A stretch of DNA of 64,000 nucleotides from Cryomorpha ignava (GCF_010686655.1 NZ_JAAGVY010000001.1:124001-188000); one strand, 5' to 3'; positions 25,263 to 33,975 are shown, counted from the first letter of the stretch. Numbers and translations are program-made. The notes: a model not told the origin generated them from the sequence alone.

Positions 25263-25889
25263 TTAAACGAGGGTCTTTAAATGATTCACCAATACATTGA
25301 GGCCTTTGATGTAATGCACGTTGTTTGTTAACACCACATCGCAATGATCTCGGTAAGGTCTAAGATAACTTTTGTAACAGGGCTTCACGTGATTTTCCCA
25401 ACGGTAACGCACATCGCTTTCGGAGTAACCGCGCTCAAGAGCATCGCGCTTTAGTCGACGCAAAAGCTTTACATCGTCACGCGCATCGATATATACGCGA
25501 AGATCCAGGCGTTGCGCCAATTCACTGAAGTGAAAAACAAAAAGTCCTTCTACAATCAATATTTTTGCAGGCTTTACCTCAACATATTCGGGAATTACCT
25601 TGGGGTTATTAAATGTATATTCCTTGCGGATTACAGTTTCACCCTTTAGCAATGCTTCCACATCATTTACCAGCGCCTCGCGATCAATAGCAGTTGGCAA
25701 ATCAAAGTTCACCTCTCCCTTTTCATCCACAGCTTGTTTTAAACGATCAAGATAATAGTTATCTTGCGTCACAAAAGAAATGTCTTCAGGGTGAAAATGG
25801 TTTAGAAGTTCTTTAAGAATCGAGCTTTTGCCCGATGCACTTCCGCCAGCTATACCTACAAGATATGTCGAATTTGATTTTTTCGGCAT
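25263..25889 (-). CDS. udk: Uridine kinase
   Basis: Uridine/cytidine kinase of the pyrimidine salvage pathway (uridine + ATP or GTP to UMP). The 208-residue protein has a Walker A loop GGSASGKS (15-22), a substrate-region motif TQDNYYLDR, and the conserved IDARDDVKLLRRLKRD (LID) segment. I place the start at 25889 (MPKKSNSTYL) rather than 25916, because a TAnnTTTG box on the minus strand at 25898-25905 would lie inside the longer frame. That leaves almost no 5' leader. The gene is divergent from the TPR gene, 44 bp away. Confidence 0.94.
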   Translation of the reverse strand: MPKKSNSTYLVGIAGGSASGKSSILKELLNHFHPEDISFVTQDNYYLDRLKQAVDEKGEVNFDLPTAIDREALVNDVEALLKGETVIRKEYTFNNPKVIPEYVEVKPAKILIVEGLFVFHFSELAQRLDLRVYIDARDDVKLLRRLKRDALERGYSESDVRYRWENHVKPCYKSYLRPYRDHCDVVLTNNVHYIKGLNVLVNHLKTLV

Positions 25890-25897
25890 TTGGAGCG

Positions 25898-25905
25898 CAA
25901 AATTA
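25898..25905 (-). promoter_or_regulatory. -7 box of udk (TAATTTTG on the minus strand)
   Basis: Consensus match only 9 bp upstream of the preferred udk ATG, implying a leaderless or nearly leaderless transcript. Confidence 0.5.
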
Positions 25906-25933
25906 TGTATTTTCAAGCCATAATACGACTAAA

Positions 25934-27196
25934 ATGCAAAGTGGATTAAAATATTTTTTGATAGTCTTTTTAATTATCGTCCTACAACCCACGGTAAAAG
26001 GTCAAAACATATACACTCAAAGCAGGGAGCAGGCTATGCAATACATGCAGACAGCCGAGCTGAACAAGCGCCGTGGGATGCTTAATGAAGCATTTCTGGA
26101 TTATACCAACGCTATCGCCATTGATCCAAATTATGCCGAAGCCTACATGAAGCGAGCCCTTCTCTTACAGCAAATGGGACGCTACACAGAGAGCATGAAG
26201 GATCATAACAAGGCCATAGACCTGAACCCATATAGCGAAGTGTATTATGACAAACGCGCGAGATTAAAAATTTATCAAACTGATTATCAAGAAGCCATAA
26301 GCGATCTTAACAAAGCCTTAGAGCTTAGTCCATATGATCAATATCTGGTAGACATACGATCTATTGCCCTCATGGAAGATAACCAGTATGAAAAAGTTTT
26401 GGATGACCTGAATTTTCTTCTCGAACTCAATCCTTTAGATACTATTTCACTGCTAAAGCGAGCTATCATTTACAGCAAGCAAAATGCTTATGATTTGGCT
26501 AAAGCCGATCTTGATTCAGCGCTTGTTCTGGCGCCAAATTCTGAACTGGTTTATGACGTACAAGGGCTTTTCTACCTCACCATCAACGAGGTAGAAAATG
26601 CGATTGCATCTTTCGAAAGAGCGATCGATCTAAACCCTGCATTTCCCATGGCCTACTACAATCTAAGCGTGGCGCAGAAAAAACTTGGAAGAATAGATGA
26701 ATCACTTAGCAATCTGAATATCGCGATTTCATTAAATCAGGATTTTCCGAATGCTTATTTTAACCGTGCAGTTACGCACAAAATGTTTGGAAACGAAGAA
26801 AGTGCACTTGCAGACTACAATAAAGCAATCGCCATAAAAAGTGATTTTACAGAGGCACTTCTCAACCGCGGTTTTACAAAGAGTATGCTGGGCCGATACG
26901 CCGAGAGCATCACAGATTATGATCGTGCGGTGGAGTCAAATCCGGATAATCCAAACGTTTACAATCTTCGTGGAAATGTGAATGCCTTCTTCGGCAAATA
27001 TCAGGACGCTCTGGAAGATTATAATAAGGCGCTTGAGCTAAATCCCAACTTTGCTGAAGCTCTTTATAACCGTGGTATAACTAAAATATTGGGCTACCAG
27101 GGAATTGACGGTTGCAAGGATTTGGAAAAGAGCCTGTCTATGGGTAATGAGCGCGCGCGTGAAAAGATTCTCTATTTCTGCAGTGGAGCTAAATAA
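25934..27196 (+). CDS. Secreted tetratricopeptide-repeat protein
   Basis: A 420-residue protein with a signal peptide (1-23, ending VKGQ) and about ten TPR units of 34 residues filling the rest (typical phrases: ALDYNKAIAIKSDFTEAL, YNLRGNVNAFFGKYQDAL). TPR arrays are protein-binding scaffolds, here in the periplasm or on the surface. The last unit has a Cys pair (GIDGCKD, LYFCSG). The reading frame is open from 25835, but that part runs across the udk start; the ATG at 25934 begins the signal peptide. Partner unknown. Confidence 0.88.
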   Translation: MQSGLKYFLIVFLIIVLQPTVKGQNIYTQSREQAMQYMQTAELNKRRGMLNEAFLDYTNAIAIDPNYAEAYMKRALLLQQMGRYTESMKDHNKAIDLNPYSEVYYDKRARLKIYQTDYQEAISDLNKALELSPYDQYLVDIRSIALMEDNQYEKVLDDLNFLLELNPLDTISLLKRAIIYSKQNAYDLAKADLDSALVLAPNSELVYDVQGLFYLTINEVENAIASFERAIDLNPAFPMAYYNLSVAQKKLGRIDESLSNLNIAISLNQDFPNAYFNRAVTHKMFGNEESALADYNKAIAIKSDFTEALLNRGFTKSMLGRYAESITDYDRAVESNPDNPNVYNLRGNVNAFFGKYQDALEDYNKALELNPNFAEALYNRGITKILGYQGIDGCKDLEKSLSMGNERAREKILYFCSGAK

Positions 27197-27515
27197 GTTA
27201 AGCGCTTTTTTACGGTCTCTACTATTGAACAGAACTGAAATCTGAATTCATCTTTAAAATTTTTTCAAGCTTTCTGAAAAGTCATCTGCGCAAAATAAAA
27301 TTGTTTATTGGTGAAAACGGATGCCAATGTTTAGGCTTGAGGACTTATTGATCCGGCGTTCCGTCAGGTTTATTCGAAGTTGTGTTCATTAACTGCACTA
27401 AACTTAATTTCGCAGGTCTTAGATACCGCTTTGCGGTGGTGGATACCACTTACGCACTCCCGTTGGTCTACGGGGCGTCTAAGAAGTTTTGGTTCCATTC
27501 CACCAAAATCATCAT

Positions 27516-27548
27516 AAAAAAAGCCTTCCCGACGAATCGAGAAGGCCT
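27516..27548 (-). terminator. Strong terminator of the candidate small RNA downstream of purQ
   Basis: On the minus strand: CCTTCTCGA, tetraloop TTCG, TCGGGAAGG, then seven T residues (A tract 27516-27522). The UUCG-type loop and long U-tract mark a genuine rho-independent terminator. Confidence 0.85.
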
Positions 27549-27712
27549 TAAGTATTATTTCCGCTGGTTATTGGATTGCGTCCAACCCTTCGGAAAGGGC
27601 TTCGTTTCAGAAGCAGCCTCTTGTGGAGACTGGTGAAACATAAGACTCAATAACCAGGATGGATTTATCAGACATTACACACCTCCTTTAAATTAGTTAA
27701 ACATTACACCGA
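27523..27712 (-). ncRNA. Candidate structured small RNA downstream of purQ
   Basis: On the minus strand a promoter-like TTG-N17-TAATTTG is followed by about 190 nt ending in a strong UUCG-loop terminator. Inside, CTGGTTATTG (minus strand, 27657-27648) can pair with CAATAACCAG (27573-27564), a perfect 10-bp long-range stem. It encloses a small hairpin (27586-27599: CCCTT, loop CGGA, AAGGG on the plus strand). The unit also contains a 22-codon reading frame with an unusually strong ribosome-binding site. I do not recognise a known RNA family, and the exact 5' end is inferred from the promoter. Confidence 0.45.
27607..27675 (-). CDS. Small ORF of 22 codons with strong Shine-Dalgarno
   Basis: ATG at 27675 preceded by AAAGGAGGTGTGT, an SD sequence far stronger than is normal in this phylum. 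The peptide begins MSDKSILVIE and ends STRGCF, with Cys near the end. Part of it lies in the 5' arm of the long-range stem, so translation and folding would be mutually exclusive. It could be a leader peptide or a real microprotein; no family recognised. Confidence 0.4.
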   Translation of the reverse strand: MSDKSILVIESYVSPVSTRGCF

Positions 27713-27755
27713 AATGTAGTCAAGCAAATTATGACCCTTGCTTCGTTGCAACCGA
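27694..27755 (-). promoter_or_regulatory. Promoter of the candidate small RNA
   Basis: On the minus strand: TTG (27749-27747), 17 bp, TAATTTG (27729-27723). It is close to, but not an exact match of, the TAnnTTTG consensus; start of transcription near 27715. It points away from purQ. Confidence 0.45.
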
Positions 27756-27851
27756 CTACCTGTCGGATTTGACATTACCAAGTAACGAATAATATCTTGT
27801 TAAACGAAAATAAAATCAGAATGTTTTACCAACAGGTTTGTGCTGATAAAA

Positions 27852-28547
27852 TTACGCTACCATCATTGAATTTAATATTGATTCGAATATCAATCGACCA
27901 TCGGTATTACCCAAAGCAATGTCTGAAGCACGCTCGGGATGTGGCATCATTCCAAATACATTCTTGGACGCATTACACACGCCGGCGATGTTTTCGAGAG
28001 ATCCGTTTGGATTGGCATCCGAATTAAATAGTCCGTCTTTATCGCAATATCTAAAGACTACCTGCTGATTTTCATTTAGCTTTTTGAGCTCTTGTGTACT
28101 TGCATAATAGCGCCCTTCGCCATGCGCAATAGGTATTTTAAGCACTTTGTCGGGCTCAAGACCAGATGAAAGAATGGTAGAGCTGGTTGCTGCTTTCATA
28201 AAAACATTCTTGCAAACAAACTTCTGCGAATCATTGTGTAAAAGTGCTCCTGGAAGCAATCCGGCTTCGCATAAAATTTGAAATCCATTACAGATTCCCA
28301 ATGCAAAACCACCTTTATTGCAGTGGTCAATAACACTTGTCATAATAGGAGAAAAACGAGCAATGGCACCCGATCTTAAATAATCGCCATACGAAAAGCC
28401 GCCAGGAATAAGGATAAACTCTGCCCCTTGAAGGTCAGTATCTTTATGCCAAAGTCTTGCGACCTCTTGCCCAAGAATGGATTCGAAGGTATATATCAGA
28501 TCTTCATCACAATTGGATCCCGGGAATACCACTACGCCAAATTTCAT
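27852..28547 (-). CDS. purQ: Phosphoribosylformylglycinamidine synthase subunit PurQ (glutaminase)
   Basis: PurQ hydrolyses glutamine and feeds ammonia to PurL (FGAR to FGAM, fourth step of de novo purine synthesis). The 231-residue protein is a class I amidotransferase with FPGSNCDED at 8-16, PGGFSYGDYLR (48-58), nucleophile Cys86 in GICNGFQ, and His203/Glu205 in MPHPER. It is a stand-alone subunit, which implies a small-type PurL and a PurS elsewhere; many Bacteroidota instead have the large fused PurL. The start at 28547 (MKFGVVVFPG) is preferred over 28583. It follows the DUF6427 gene by 52 bp on the same strand. Confidence 0.96.
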   Translation of the reverse strand: MKFGVVVFPGSNCDEDLIYTFESILGQEVARLWHKDTDLQGAEFILIPGGFSYGDYLRSGAIARFSPIMTSVIDHCNKGGFALGICNGFQILCEAGLLPGALLHNDSQKFVCKNVFMKAATSSTILSSGLEPDKVLKIPIAHGEGRYYASTQELKKLNENQQVVFRYCDKDGLFNSDANPNGSLENIAGVCNASKNVFGMMPHPERASDIALGNTDGRLIFESILNSMMVA

Positions 28548-28599
28548 TTTAAAGCCTTTAAAATTGAGGAGCAAAGATAGCAAATATGCCGAAAGTCAG

Positions 28600-29592
28600 C
28601 TATATCAGTGTAGCTAAAATGGGGTAGAAAAACAATAGAAGTACCCATACATAAAACAAGAAGATAACCAACTTCTTGCGGCGGGTACGCGAAAAATAAA
28701 CCGATGCAAATACCGAAACCGGTATGGCAAGGGTTGCAAACATTCCTGCCTGCACACTTGTGAGTGAAAGCCCATAAATACATACCGCAAGCATTAGGAT
28801 GCTCACGGTGACAAAAACCTTTTTGGTATTCTTTTTATGGACAGTAGATGTGCTCATATCCTTTAAAAAAGTTATTAATCCGATAAAAAGGATAAGAAGC
28901 GAGAGAATCAAAATAGGCAGATACCAAAATCCGTGATCGGCAAAAATCTCGCCCAGGGGCAGCCCATTAAAAGCCATATATTCTGAAACATCTAGCGTAT
29001 AGTCCTGCCACCAAAAAAATACAAGGGTAAATACTACTGGGGTAAGAAGACCGATTATTGGTACAATCCACTCACGGAAATTGAATGTACGCAGCTGAAT
29101 CAGACCAATCCATAAAAGTGGAAACACGAAAATCAATAAGGGAAAAAAGAGAGCTCCAAGGGCAAGGAAAAAGCTCGCGTCGTAAATCATTGAAGTGATT
29201 TCCTGAACTCTGTACATCCGTAAAATTCGCCGTAAGGCAAGCAATACAAATACATTTCCGATTAAAACAGGGTTTAAATATATCCAGGAAAGCTGTAAAG
29301 AGGCCAGTAAAAAATAGAAAAAAGCCGGAAAATAATTTTCTCGCACCGAATAATCGTGCGTATTGTAGAGAAGATTGACCAAAAAAGCACCGATTAAATT
29401 TACAATCAAACCGAGAATAACCGATAAATACGGAAGGCGAACAAAAGTGATAAGTAGATCAAACAGTGGCCCACCAAGCACATGCACAGGCATTTGCGCG
29501 TGGTTAAGCGCTAAAACACCATAAATGATAGCCGGTATCAGTAAAACACCAAACACCATAGGCCGATTAGAACCGAAAGCAGAATGAATCAT
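28600..29592 (-). CDS. DUF6427-type polytopic membrane protein
   Basis: A 330-residue integral membrane protein with about ten hydrophobic segments, starting MIHSAFGSNRPMVFGVLLIP. Sequence style and its position next to purine genes match the DUF6427 family of Flavobacteriia, whose function is unknown. It is 52 bp upstream of purQ on the same strand and divergent from the small DUF6341-like gene. Confidence 0.75.
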   Translation of the reverse strand: MIHSAFGSNRPMVFGVLLIPAIIYGVLALNHAQMPVHVLGGPLFDLLITFVRLPYLSVILGLIVNLIGAFLVNLLYNTHDYSVRENYFPAFFYFLLASLQLSWIYLNPVLIGNVFVLLALRRILRMYRVQEITSMIYDASFFLALGALFFPLLIFVFPLLWIGLIQLRTFNFREWIVPIIGLLTPVVFTLVFFWWQDYTLDVSEYMAFNGLPLGEIFADHGFWYLPILILSLLILFIGLITFLKDMSTSTVHKKNTKKVFVTVSILMLAVCIYGLSLTSVQAGMFATLAIPVSVFASVYFSRTRRKKLVIFLFYVWVLLLFFYPILATLI

Positions 29593-29632
29593 GAGCGACG
29601 AATATATGCTTTTACCCTGTGAATTTTATACT

Positions 29633-29640
29633 TACTTTTG
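29633..29640 (+). promoter_or_regulatory. -7 box (TACTTTTG) of the small membrane-protein gene
   Basis: Matches TAnnTTTG 20 bp before the ATG at 29661, and shows that the upstream ATG at 29619 cannot be the start. Confidence 0.55.
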
Positions 29641-29660
29641 ACCTGCCAAATTATAAAAAC

Positions 29661-29858
29661 ATGCAATACATAACAGGACCCATAGCTTTTATTATCAAAT
29701 GGACATTTGACCACATTCTTATACCAATTGGCGAATTGCCAACTATTATTAATCCAAACTATATTTTCCTATTTATTGGCTTTATCGGTTTATTCTTCTG
29801 GTTAAACCTGCAGCACAAATACAATAAGAAAGCTGATCGCGAAGGTACTCTTCAATAA
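29661..29858 (+). CDS. Small membrane protein (DUF6341-like)
   Basis: A 65-residue protein: an amphipathic or hydrophobic N-terminal part (MQYITGPIAFIIKWTFDHI), then one clear membrane helix (YIFLFIGFIGLFFWLNL) and a charged tail. Its size, layout and position beside a DUF6427 gene fit the DUF6341 family of Flavobacteriia, which is of unknown function. The family call is from memory of context and style, so it is moderate. Confidence 0.6.
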   Translation: MQYITGPIAFIIKWTFDHILIPIGELPTIINPNYIFLFIGFIGLFFWLNLQHKYNKKADREGTLQ

Positions 29859-29986
29859 GAATATTTAATTCATTGTACGATCTAAATAACTGACTATTAG
29901 CTGGTTATTTTAATTTTATTGACTATCACTCTCATAAATTGGTTTACAATTTTCAAGGCATTCCTAAAATAAAGGACTGCCTTTTT

Positions 29987-31264
29987 TTATTGCATCAAAT
30001 CTTTTCCGATATCCTTTCTGTAGGTTTTGCCGTCAAAACCAATTTGGTCGACCATCGCATACGCATTCCTCAATGCTTCATTTAGGGTTTTCGCCATGCC
30101 AGTGGCGGCCAGTACACGCCCACCATTTGTTAGAATTTGCCCCTCAGCTTCTCGAGTTCCAGCGTGAAATAGTGTGTTTTCTACAATTTTCTCCAGGCCC
30201 AATATCGGTTTTCCCTTTTCGTAGTTTTCAGGATAGCCTTTTGAAACCATCATTACAGTAGCCGCAAAATCAGACGACATTTCCAGCGATTTGCCAGCCA
30301 GCTTCTTTTCTCCGGCAGCTTTGAGCAATTGCAGGAAGTCGGATTTTATTCGCGGCATTACAACTTCTGTTTCTGGATCGCCCATGCGGACATTGTACTC
30401 AATTACAAAGGGCTCGTCGCCCACTTTTATTAATCCGATAAATACAAAGCCGACATAATCCATTTTCTCGCTGTGTAAACCATTGATCGTTGGCTTTACC
30501 ACGCGCTCTTCAACTTTTTTCATAAATGCCTTATCGGCAAATGGGACAGGACTTACAGCTCCCATTCCACCAGTATTTAGGCCGGTATCGCCTTCGCCAA
30601 TGCGTTTATAATCTTTCGCGCTAGGTAGCATCACGTAGTCCTTTCCATCGGTAAGCACAAATACCGAAAGTTCGATTCCATCCAGAAAGTTTTCTATAAC
30701 CACGCGCGCCGATGCCTCGCCAAACTTGGCATTGCCCAGCATCTCATCAAGTTCTTTTTTAGCTTCCGCCAATTCGTTTAAAATAACAACACCTTTTCCG
30801 GCAGCGAGCCCATCGGCTTTCAAAACATAAGGTGGATTAATGGTTTCGAGATAGGCTTTTGCTTCAGAGAGTGTGTCCTTGGTAAAAGTAGCGTAGGCCG
30901 CAGTAGGAATATTGTATTTCGCCATGAAAGTCTTTGCAAAATCCTTACTTCCTTCCAGTTTTGCGCCTTCCTTGCCTGGGCCGATCAGGAGAACTTGGCT
31001 CAAATCTTTGTAGCTTTTAAAATAATCGCTTATCCCTTTTACCAGCGGAGCTTCGGGGCCAACTACCACCAGATTGATTTGAAGTTCGAGAACCTTTACA
31101 GCCACCGCATCAAAATCTTCTGGATTGAGATCAATATTCTCTCCAACCAGCGCTGTGCCGGGATTTCCGGGAGCGGTGTAGAGTTTTTCGCAATCTTTAC
31201 TTTGCGCAATCTTCCATGCCAGGGCATGTTCTCTTCCGCCAGATCCAAGGATTAGAACTTTCAT
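29987..31264 (-). CDS. purD: Phosphoribosylamine-glycine ligase
   Basis: GAR synthetase, second step of de novo purine synthesis: ligates glycine to phosphoribosylamine with ATP. The 425-residue ATP-grasp enzyme begins MKVLILGSGGREHALAWKIA and has the PGNPGTA loop, the ADGLAAGKGVV ATP-binding motif, the GGMGAVSP stretch and the YNVRMGDPETE metal-binding region. The frame is open to 31426, but the ATG at 31264 is the family start and follows a TAnnTTTG box at 31280-31287. It is separate from purQ, with the DUF genes between. Confidence 0.97.
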   Translation of the reverse strand: MKVLILGSGGREHALAWKIAQSKDCEKLYTAPGNPGTALVGENIDLNPEDFDAVAVKVLELQINLVVVGPEAPLVKGISDYFKSYKDLSQVLLIGPGKEGAKLEGSKDFAKTFMAKYNIPTAAYATFTKDTLSEAKAYLETINPPYVLKADGLAAGKGVVILNELAEAKKELDEMLGNAKFGEASARVVIENFLDGIELSVFVLTDGKDYVMLPSAKDYKRIGEGDTGLNTGGMGAVSPVPFADKAFMKKVEERVVKPTINGLHSEKMDYVGFVFIGLIKVGDEPFVIEYNVRMGDPETEVVMPRIKSDFLQLLKAAGEKKLAGKSLEMSSDFAATVMMVSKGYPENYEKGKPILGLEKIVENTLFHAGTREAEGQILTNGGRVLAATGMAKTLNEALRNAYAMVDQIGFDGKTYRKDIGKDLMQ

Positions 31265-31279
31265 AAGGGTACTTTTTTG

Positions 31280-31287
31280 CAAAGGTA
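31280..31287 (-). promoter_or_regulatory. -7 box of purD (TACCTTTG on the minus strand)
   Basis: Consensus match 15 bp upstream of the purD ATG, implying a 5' leader of roughly 10 nt. Confidence 0.6.
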
Positions 31288-31464
31288 AGTTTGCTAAAAG
31301 AATACACGTTGCAAAATTGGAGTTTTTAGGAAATGTTTTAGATACTGTCTGGTTATTAGAGCGCTTTGAGTTTTCGGCTCTCCAGAGGTTGTGATTGGTA
31401 ATGTCAGAAAACAAAAAAGGGAGCAAATTGCTCCCCTTAGAATTCTACAATATTTAAAAAGTCA

Positions 31465-32151
31465 CTAAACTTTTACCCGTTTAATGCTGCATCCTAGCTG
31501 GCGTGTACTATTCGGTTCAATTTCATTTCCCGAAAGGTGAGCCTGAATGGCATTTTTAAGATATGCCTCTTTTACATCTTTGGTGCTATCAACTGAATCG
31601 TCTATTGCACCGCGGTAAATCAATTTCATATTTTCATCAAATAAAAATACGTGTGGTGTGGTCAATGCGCCAAAGGCATCGGCCAGAACGTGGTTGTCAT
31701 CAAGGGCATAATAACCCTTAAATCCTCGCTTTTCATAGCCGGCCTTCATATCGTCCATGCTCTCGCCTTTTTCTCGATGCGCCTCATTTGAATTTACCAA
31801 TACCATACCGATATCAGATTGCGAAGCTAAATCGTAAAGTTCTGGATAGCGACCATCCCAACCTTCAGATTTTGAGCCGTTGCCAACAACAAAAGGGCAA
31901 TTATTCGAATTAAAAATAACGAGCAAGCCCTTCTTTTTAGCCACTGTATTCAGAGACACCTTGCTTCCCGAAACATCAGTCATTTTAAGACTTTGCTCTG
32001 GGGCGATAGTACCGATATTGAGAATTTCGTTAGAAGCTTTTTCTGAATATGAGAAAGCCAAAACGCTCAAAAACGCCGCAACTGAAAGCACTCCTGCCAG
32101 GAGTACTTTATTTATATTCTCAAAAGAAAGATTCTTAACAGTATTCTTCAT
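31465..32151 (-). CDS. Membrane-anchored thioredoxin-fold (peroxiredoxin-like) protein
   Basis: A 228-residue protein with an N-terminal hydrophobic anchor or signal (about 17-34), then a thioredoxin/AhpC-type domain (about 47-200). The active-site region SNNCPFV has one Cys (Cys85) in place of CxxC, and the cis-Pro loop is TTPHVFLF near residue 164. This resembles the redoxin-family proteins with an NCPFV motif found in many Bacteroidota; a peroxidase or thiol-oxidoreductase role is inference. Its start overlaps the end of the bacilliredoxin gene by 17 nt, so the two are co-transcribed. Confidence 0.85.
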   Translation of the reverse strand: MKNTVKNLSFENINKVLLAGVLSVAAFLSVLAFSYSEKASNEILNIGTIAPEQSLKMTDVSGSKVSLNTVAKKKGLLVIFNSNNCPFVVGNGSKSEGWDGRYPELYDLASQSDIGMVLVNSNEAHREKGESMDDMKAGYEKRGFKGYYALDDNHVLADAFGALTTPHVFLFDENMKLIYRGAIDDSVDSTKDVKEAYLKNAIQAHLSGNEIEPNSTRQLGCSIKRVKV

Positions 32152-32548
32152 ATGCCATTTTTAAATTTTCAGCAATCATCTCTGCCGGGCGCCCTTCTAT
32201 ATGATGACGCTCAATAAAGTGCACCAACTTACCATCTTTAAACAAGCCGATGGCTGGTGATGATGGAGGGTAAGGCAAAAAGTACTGACGCGCACGCTCA
32301 GTTGCCGGACCATCTACACCTGCAAAAACAGTAGTAAGATTGTCTGGTTTTTTATTTCCCGAAAGGGACATTTTAATTCCCGGACGCGCCGCTCCTGCTG
32401 CACAACCGCATACAGAGTTGACCACTACGAGGGTGGTTCCTTCTTTTTTAGAAAGCATTTGATCTACATCGTCTGGTGTATGTAATTCGGTAAATCCAAC
32501 TTCTGTCAGATCTTCCTTCATAGGTGCTACTAATTCTGGTGGATACAT
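32135..32548 (-). CDS. Bacilliredoxin (BrxA/BrxB, DUF1094 family)
   Basis: A 137-residue thioredoxin-like protein with the CGC active site (Cys47-Gly-Cys49 in NSVCGCAAGAARPG). In Bacillus these proteins remove bacillithiol from modified proteins; in Bacteroidota the low-molecular-weight thiol partner may also be bacillithiol-like. It opens a two-gene operon with the redoxin downstream (17-nt overlap), suggesting a thiol-repair unit in which the second protein acts in the envelope. A TAnnTTTG box lies at 32566-32573. Confidence 0.9.
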   Translation of the reverse strand: MYPPELVAPMKEDLTEVGFTELHTPDDVDQMLSKKEGTTLVVVNSVCGCAAGAARPGIKMSLSGNKKPDNLTTVFAGVDGPATERARQYFLPYPPSSPAIGLFKDGKLVHFIERHHIEGRPAEMIAENLKMAYEEYC

Positions 32549-32565
32549 AGTTTTATAATTTTATA

Positions 32566-32573
32566 CAAAGGTA
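32566..32573 (-). promoter_or_regulatory. -7 box of the bacilliredoxin operon (TACCTTTG)
   Basis: Consensus match on the minus strand 17 bp before the ATG at 32548. Confidence 0.55.
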
Positions 32574-32627
32574 TGAAAGGCTAACGATGTAAAAGCCTAA
32601 AAAGTGTAAAGACCAGATAGGTTTTGT

Positions 32628-33083
32628 CTATTTATCTTTTCGCTTTTCAGCAAAAAAACGCTGTAGCAATTCTGCCGACTCATTGCCCATCAGGCCGCCC
32701 TCCCAGATTGTTTTGGGATGTAAAATGGGTTGCTCAATTAGAGAAAACCCTTTTTTCTTATCATATGCGCCAAAAACAATTTTGCTTATTTGCGACCAGG
32801 CCAGTGCTCCGGCGCACATCACACAAGGTTCAAGGGTAACATAAAGCGTGCATTTCGAGAGATATTTGCCTCCCAAAAAATCGGCCGCCGCTGTAATAGC
32901 CTGCATTTCTGCATGAGCCGTTACATCATTGAGGCGCTCAGTGAGGTTGTGAGCGCGCGCAATAACCTGACCTTTGCAAACTACCACCGCTCCTACCGGA
33001 ATCTCGTCCATTTCAAAAGCTACTTTAGCTTCGCGAAAAGCCTGCTTCATGAAATATTCGTCGCTTTGTACCTGTAATGTCAT
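32628..33083 (-). CDS. tadA: tRNA-specific adenosine deaminase
   Basis: TadA deaminates A34 to inosine in the anticodon of tRNA-Arg(ACG). The 151-residue zinc enzyme has the catalytic HAE (57-59) and the zinc ligands PCVMC (Cys87, Cys90). Length is normal. A TAnnTTTG box sits only 4 bp before the ATG, so the mRNA is probably leaderless. It is followed by an unlinked operon on the same strand. Confidence 0.95.
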   Translation of the reverse strand: MTLQVQSDEYFMKQAFREAKVAFEMDEIPVGAVVVCKGQVIARAHNLTERLNDVTAHAEMQAITAAADFLGGKYLSKCTLYVTLEPCVMCAGALAWSQISKIVFGAYDKKKGFSLIEQPILHPKTIWEGGLMGNESAELLQRFFAEKRKDK

Positions 33084-33087
33084 GAGG

Positions 33088-33095
33088 CAAAGATA
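33088..33095 (-). promoter_or_regulatory. -7 box of tadA (TATCTTTG)
   Basis: Minus-strand consensus match with only 4 bp to the ATG at 33083, implying leaderless transcription or a start further inside the gene. Confidence 0.5.
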
Positions 33096-33210
33096 GGGGT
33101 TGATTTTTGGAATTTGGGGTTAGCGAATTATTATCCGCAATTCTAAATACCGAATTAAAGTGATTATAATGGGTTTTTTTATATGTTTGAGAATTGTACG
33201 ATGAATTCTT

Positions 33211-33975
33211 ATGAAGAATAAATACGTTGATTTTATCTCAGACGAGCATTTTCTTAAATGTGTCGAAAACTTGCATACGTCTTATGTTAGAGCCAAGGCA
33301 AATATTACTAAAAGAAAATTCTATAGTAACAAGATTGACTCTATTAAACTGATTTTCGATTCCAGATTTAATAAAATTGACGAAGAAAGCATTATTGAAA
33401 CTGAAATATTACGGCAAATAGATAAATCCATAAATAATTCGATTGGCACTTTTCACGAACAAATACTCGGTGGTATTAATGGTTTTGAAATTGGTATGAA
33501 TAGTGGCTTTGATATAAAAGCTAAAGATGATACGTTATTTGCGGACATTAAAAATAAGCACAACACAATGAATAGCAGCTCTGCGGAAAGCTTGTTTCAA
33601 AAATTGGCGCGCTATGCAGATACATATAAAGATGCCAAATGTTATTGGGTTCAGATTTTGGCAAAAAGCAGTTTTAACGAAAAATGGACTGGAGATATCA
33701 ACGGAAAAGAATACAGTCACAGCAGAGTTTATAAAATTTCAGGCGACCAGTTTTACGCGATAGTTGCAAATAAAGAAACAGCATTTTTCGACATGTACAA
33801 TGCTTTGCCGAACGCAATTTCTGATTTTATGGAGGCATTGAAAAAAAAGAAATCAACGACAGAAAACTCGGCTCTCTCGGAAATTAAGAAAGAAACAAAC
33901 TCAAGTGGTCGAAGCATTATCGACCAAATCACTTTTGAAAATTACAGCTATTATTTGGGCTTAGACGAGTTGTAA
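33211..33975 (+). CDS. Type II restriction endonuclease, Eco47II family
   Basis: A 254-residue protein that opens with NKYVDFISDEHFLKCVENLH, the signature of the Eco47II endonuclease family (PF09553). Family members cut at GGNCC-type sites. A central D...DIKNKHNT stretch (FDIKAKDDTLFADIKNKHN) provides a likely PD-(D/E)xK catalytic core. It converges on the cytosine methyltransferase gene and overlaps its 3' end by 25 bp, a layout that limits independent loss of the methylase. The recognition sequence is inferred from the family, not seen here. Confidence 0.85.
   Translation: MKNKYVDFISDEHFLKCVENLHTSYVRAKANITKRKFYSNKIDSIKLIFDSRFNKIDEESIIETEILRQIDKSINNSIGTFHEQILGGINGFEIGMNSGFDIKAKDDTLFADIKNKHNTMNSSSAESLFQKLARYADTYKDAKCYWVQILAKSSFNEKWTGDINGKEYSHSRVYKISGDQFYAIVANKETAFFDMYNALPNAISDFMEALKKKKSTTENSALSEIKKETNSSGRSIIDQITFENYSYYLGLDEL

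Noticed and set aside
27382-27636. 84-codon plus-strand frame in the purQ-TPR gap
   Set aside because: It is antisense to the structured small-RNA unit and has no family or coding signal.
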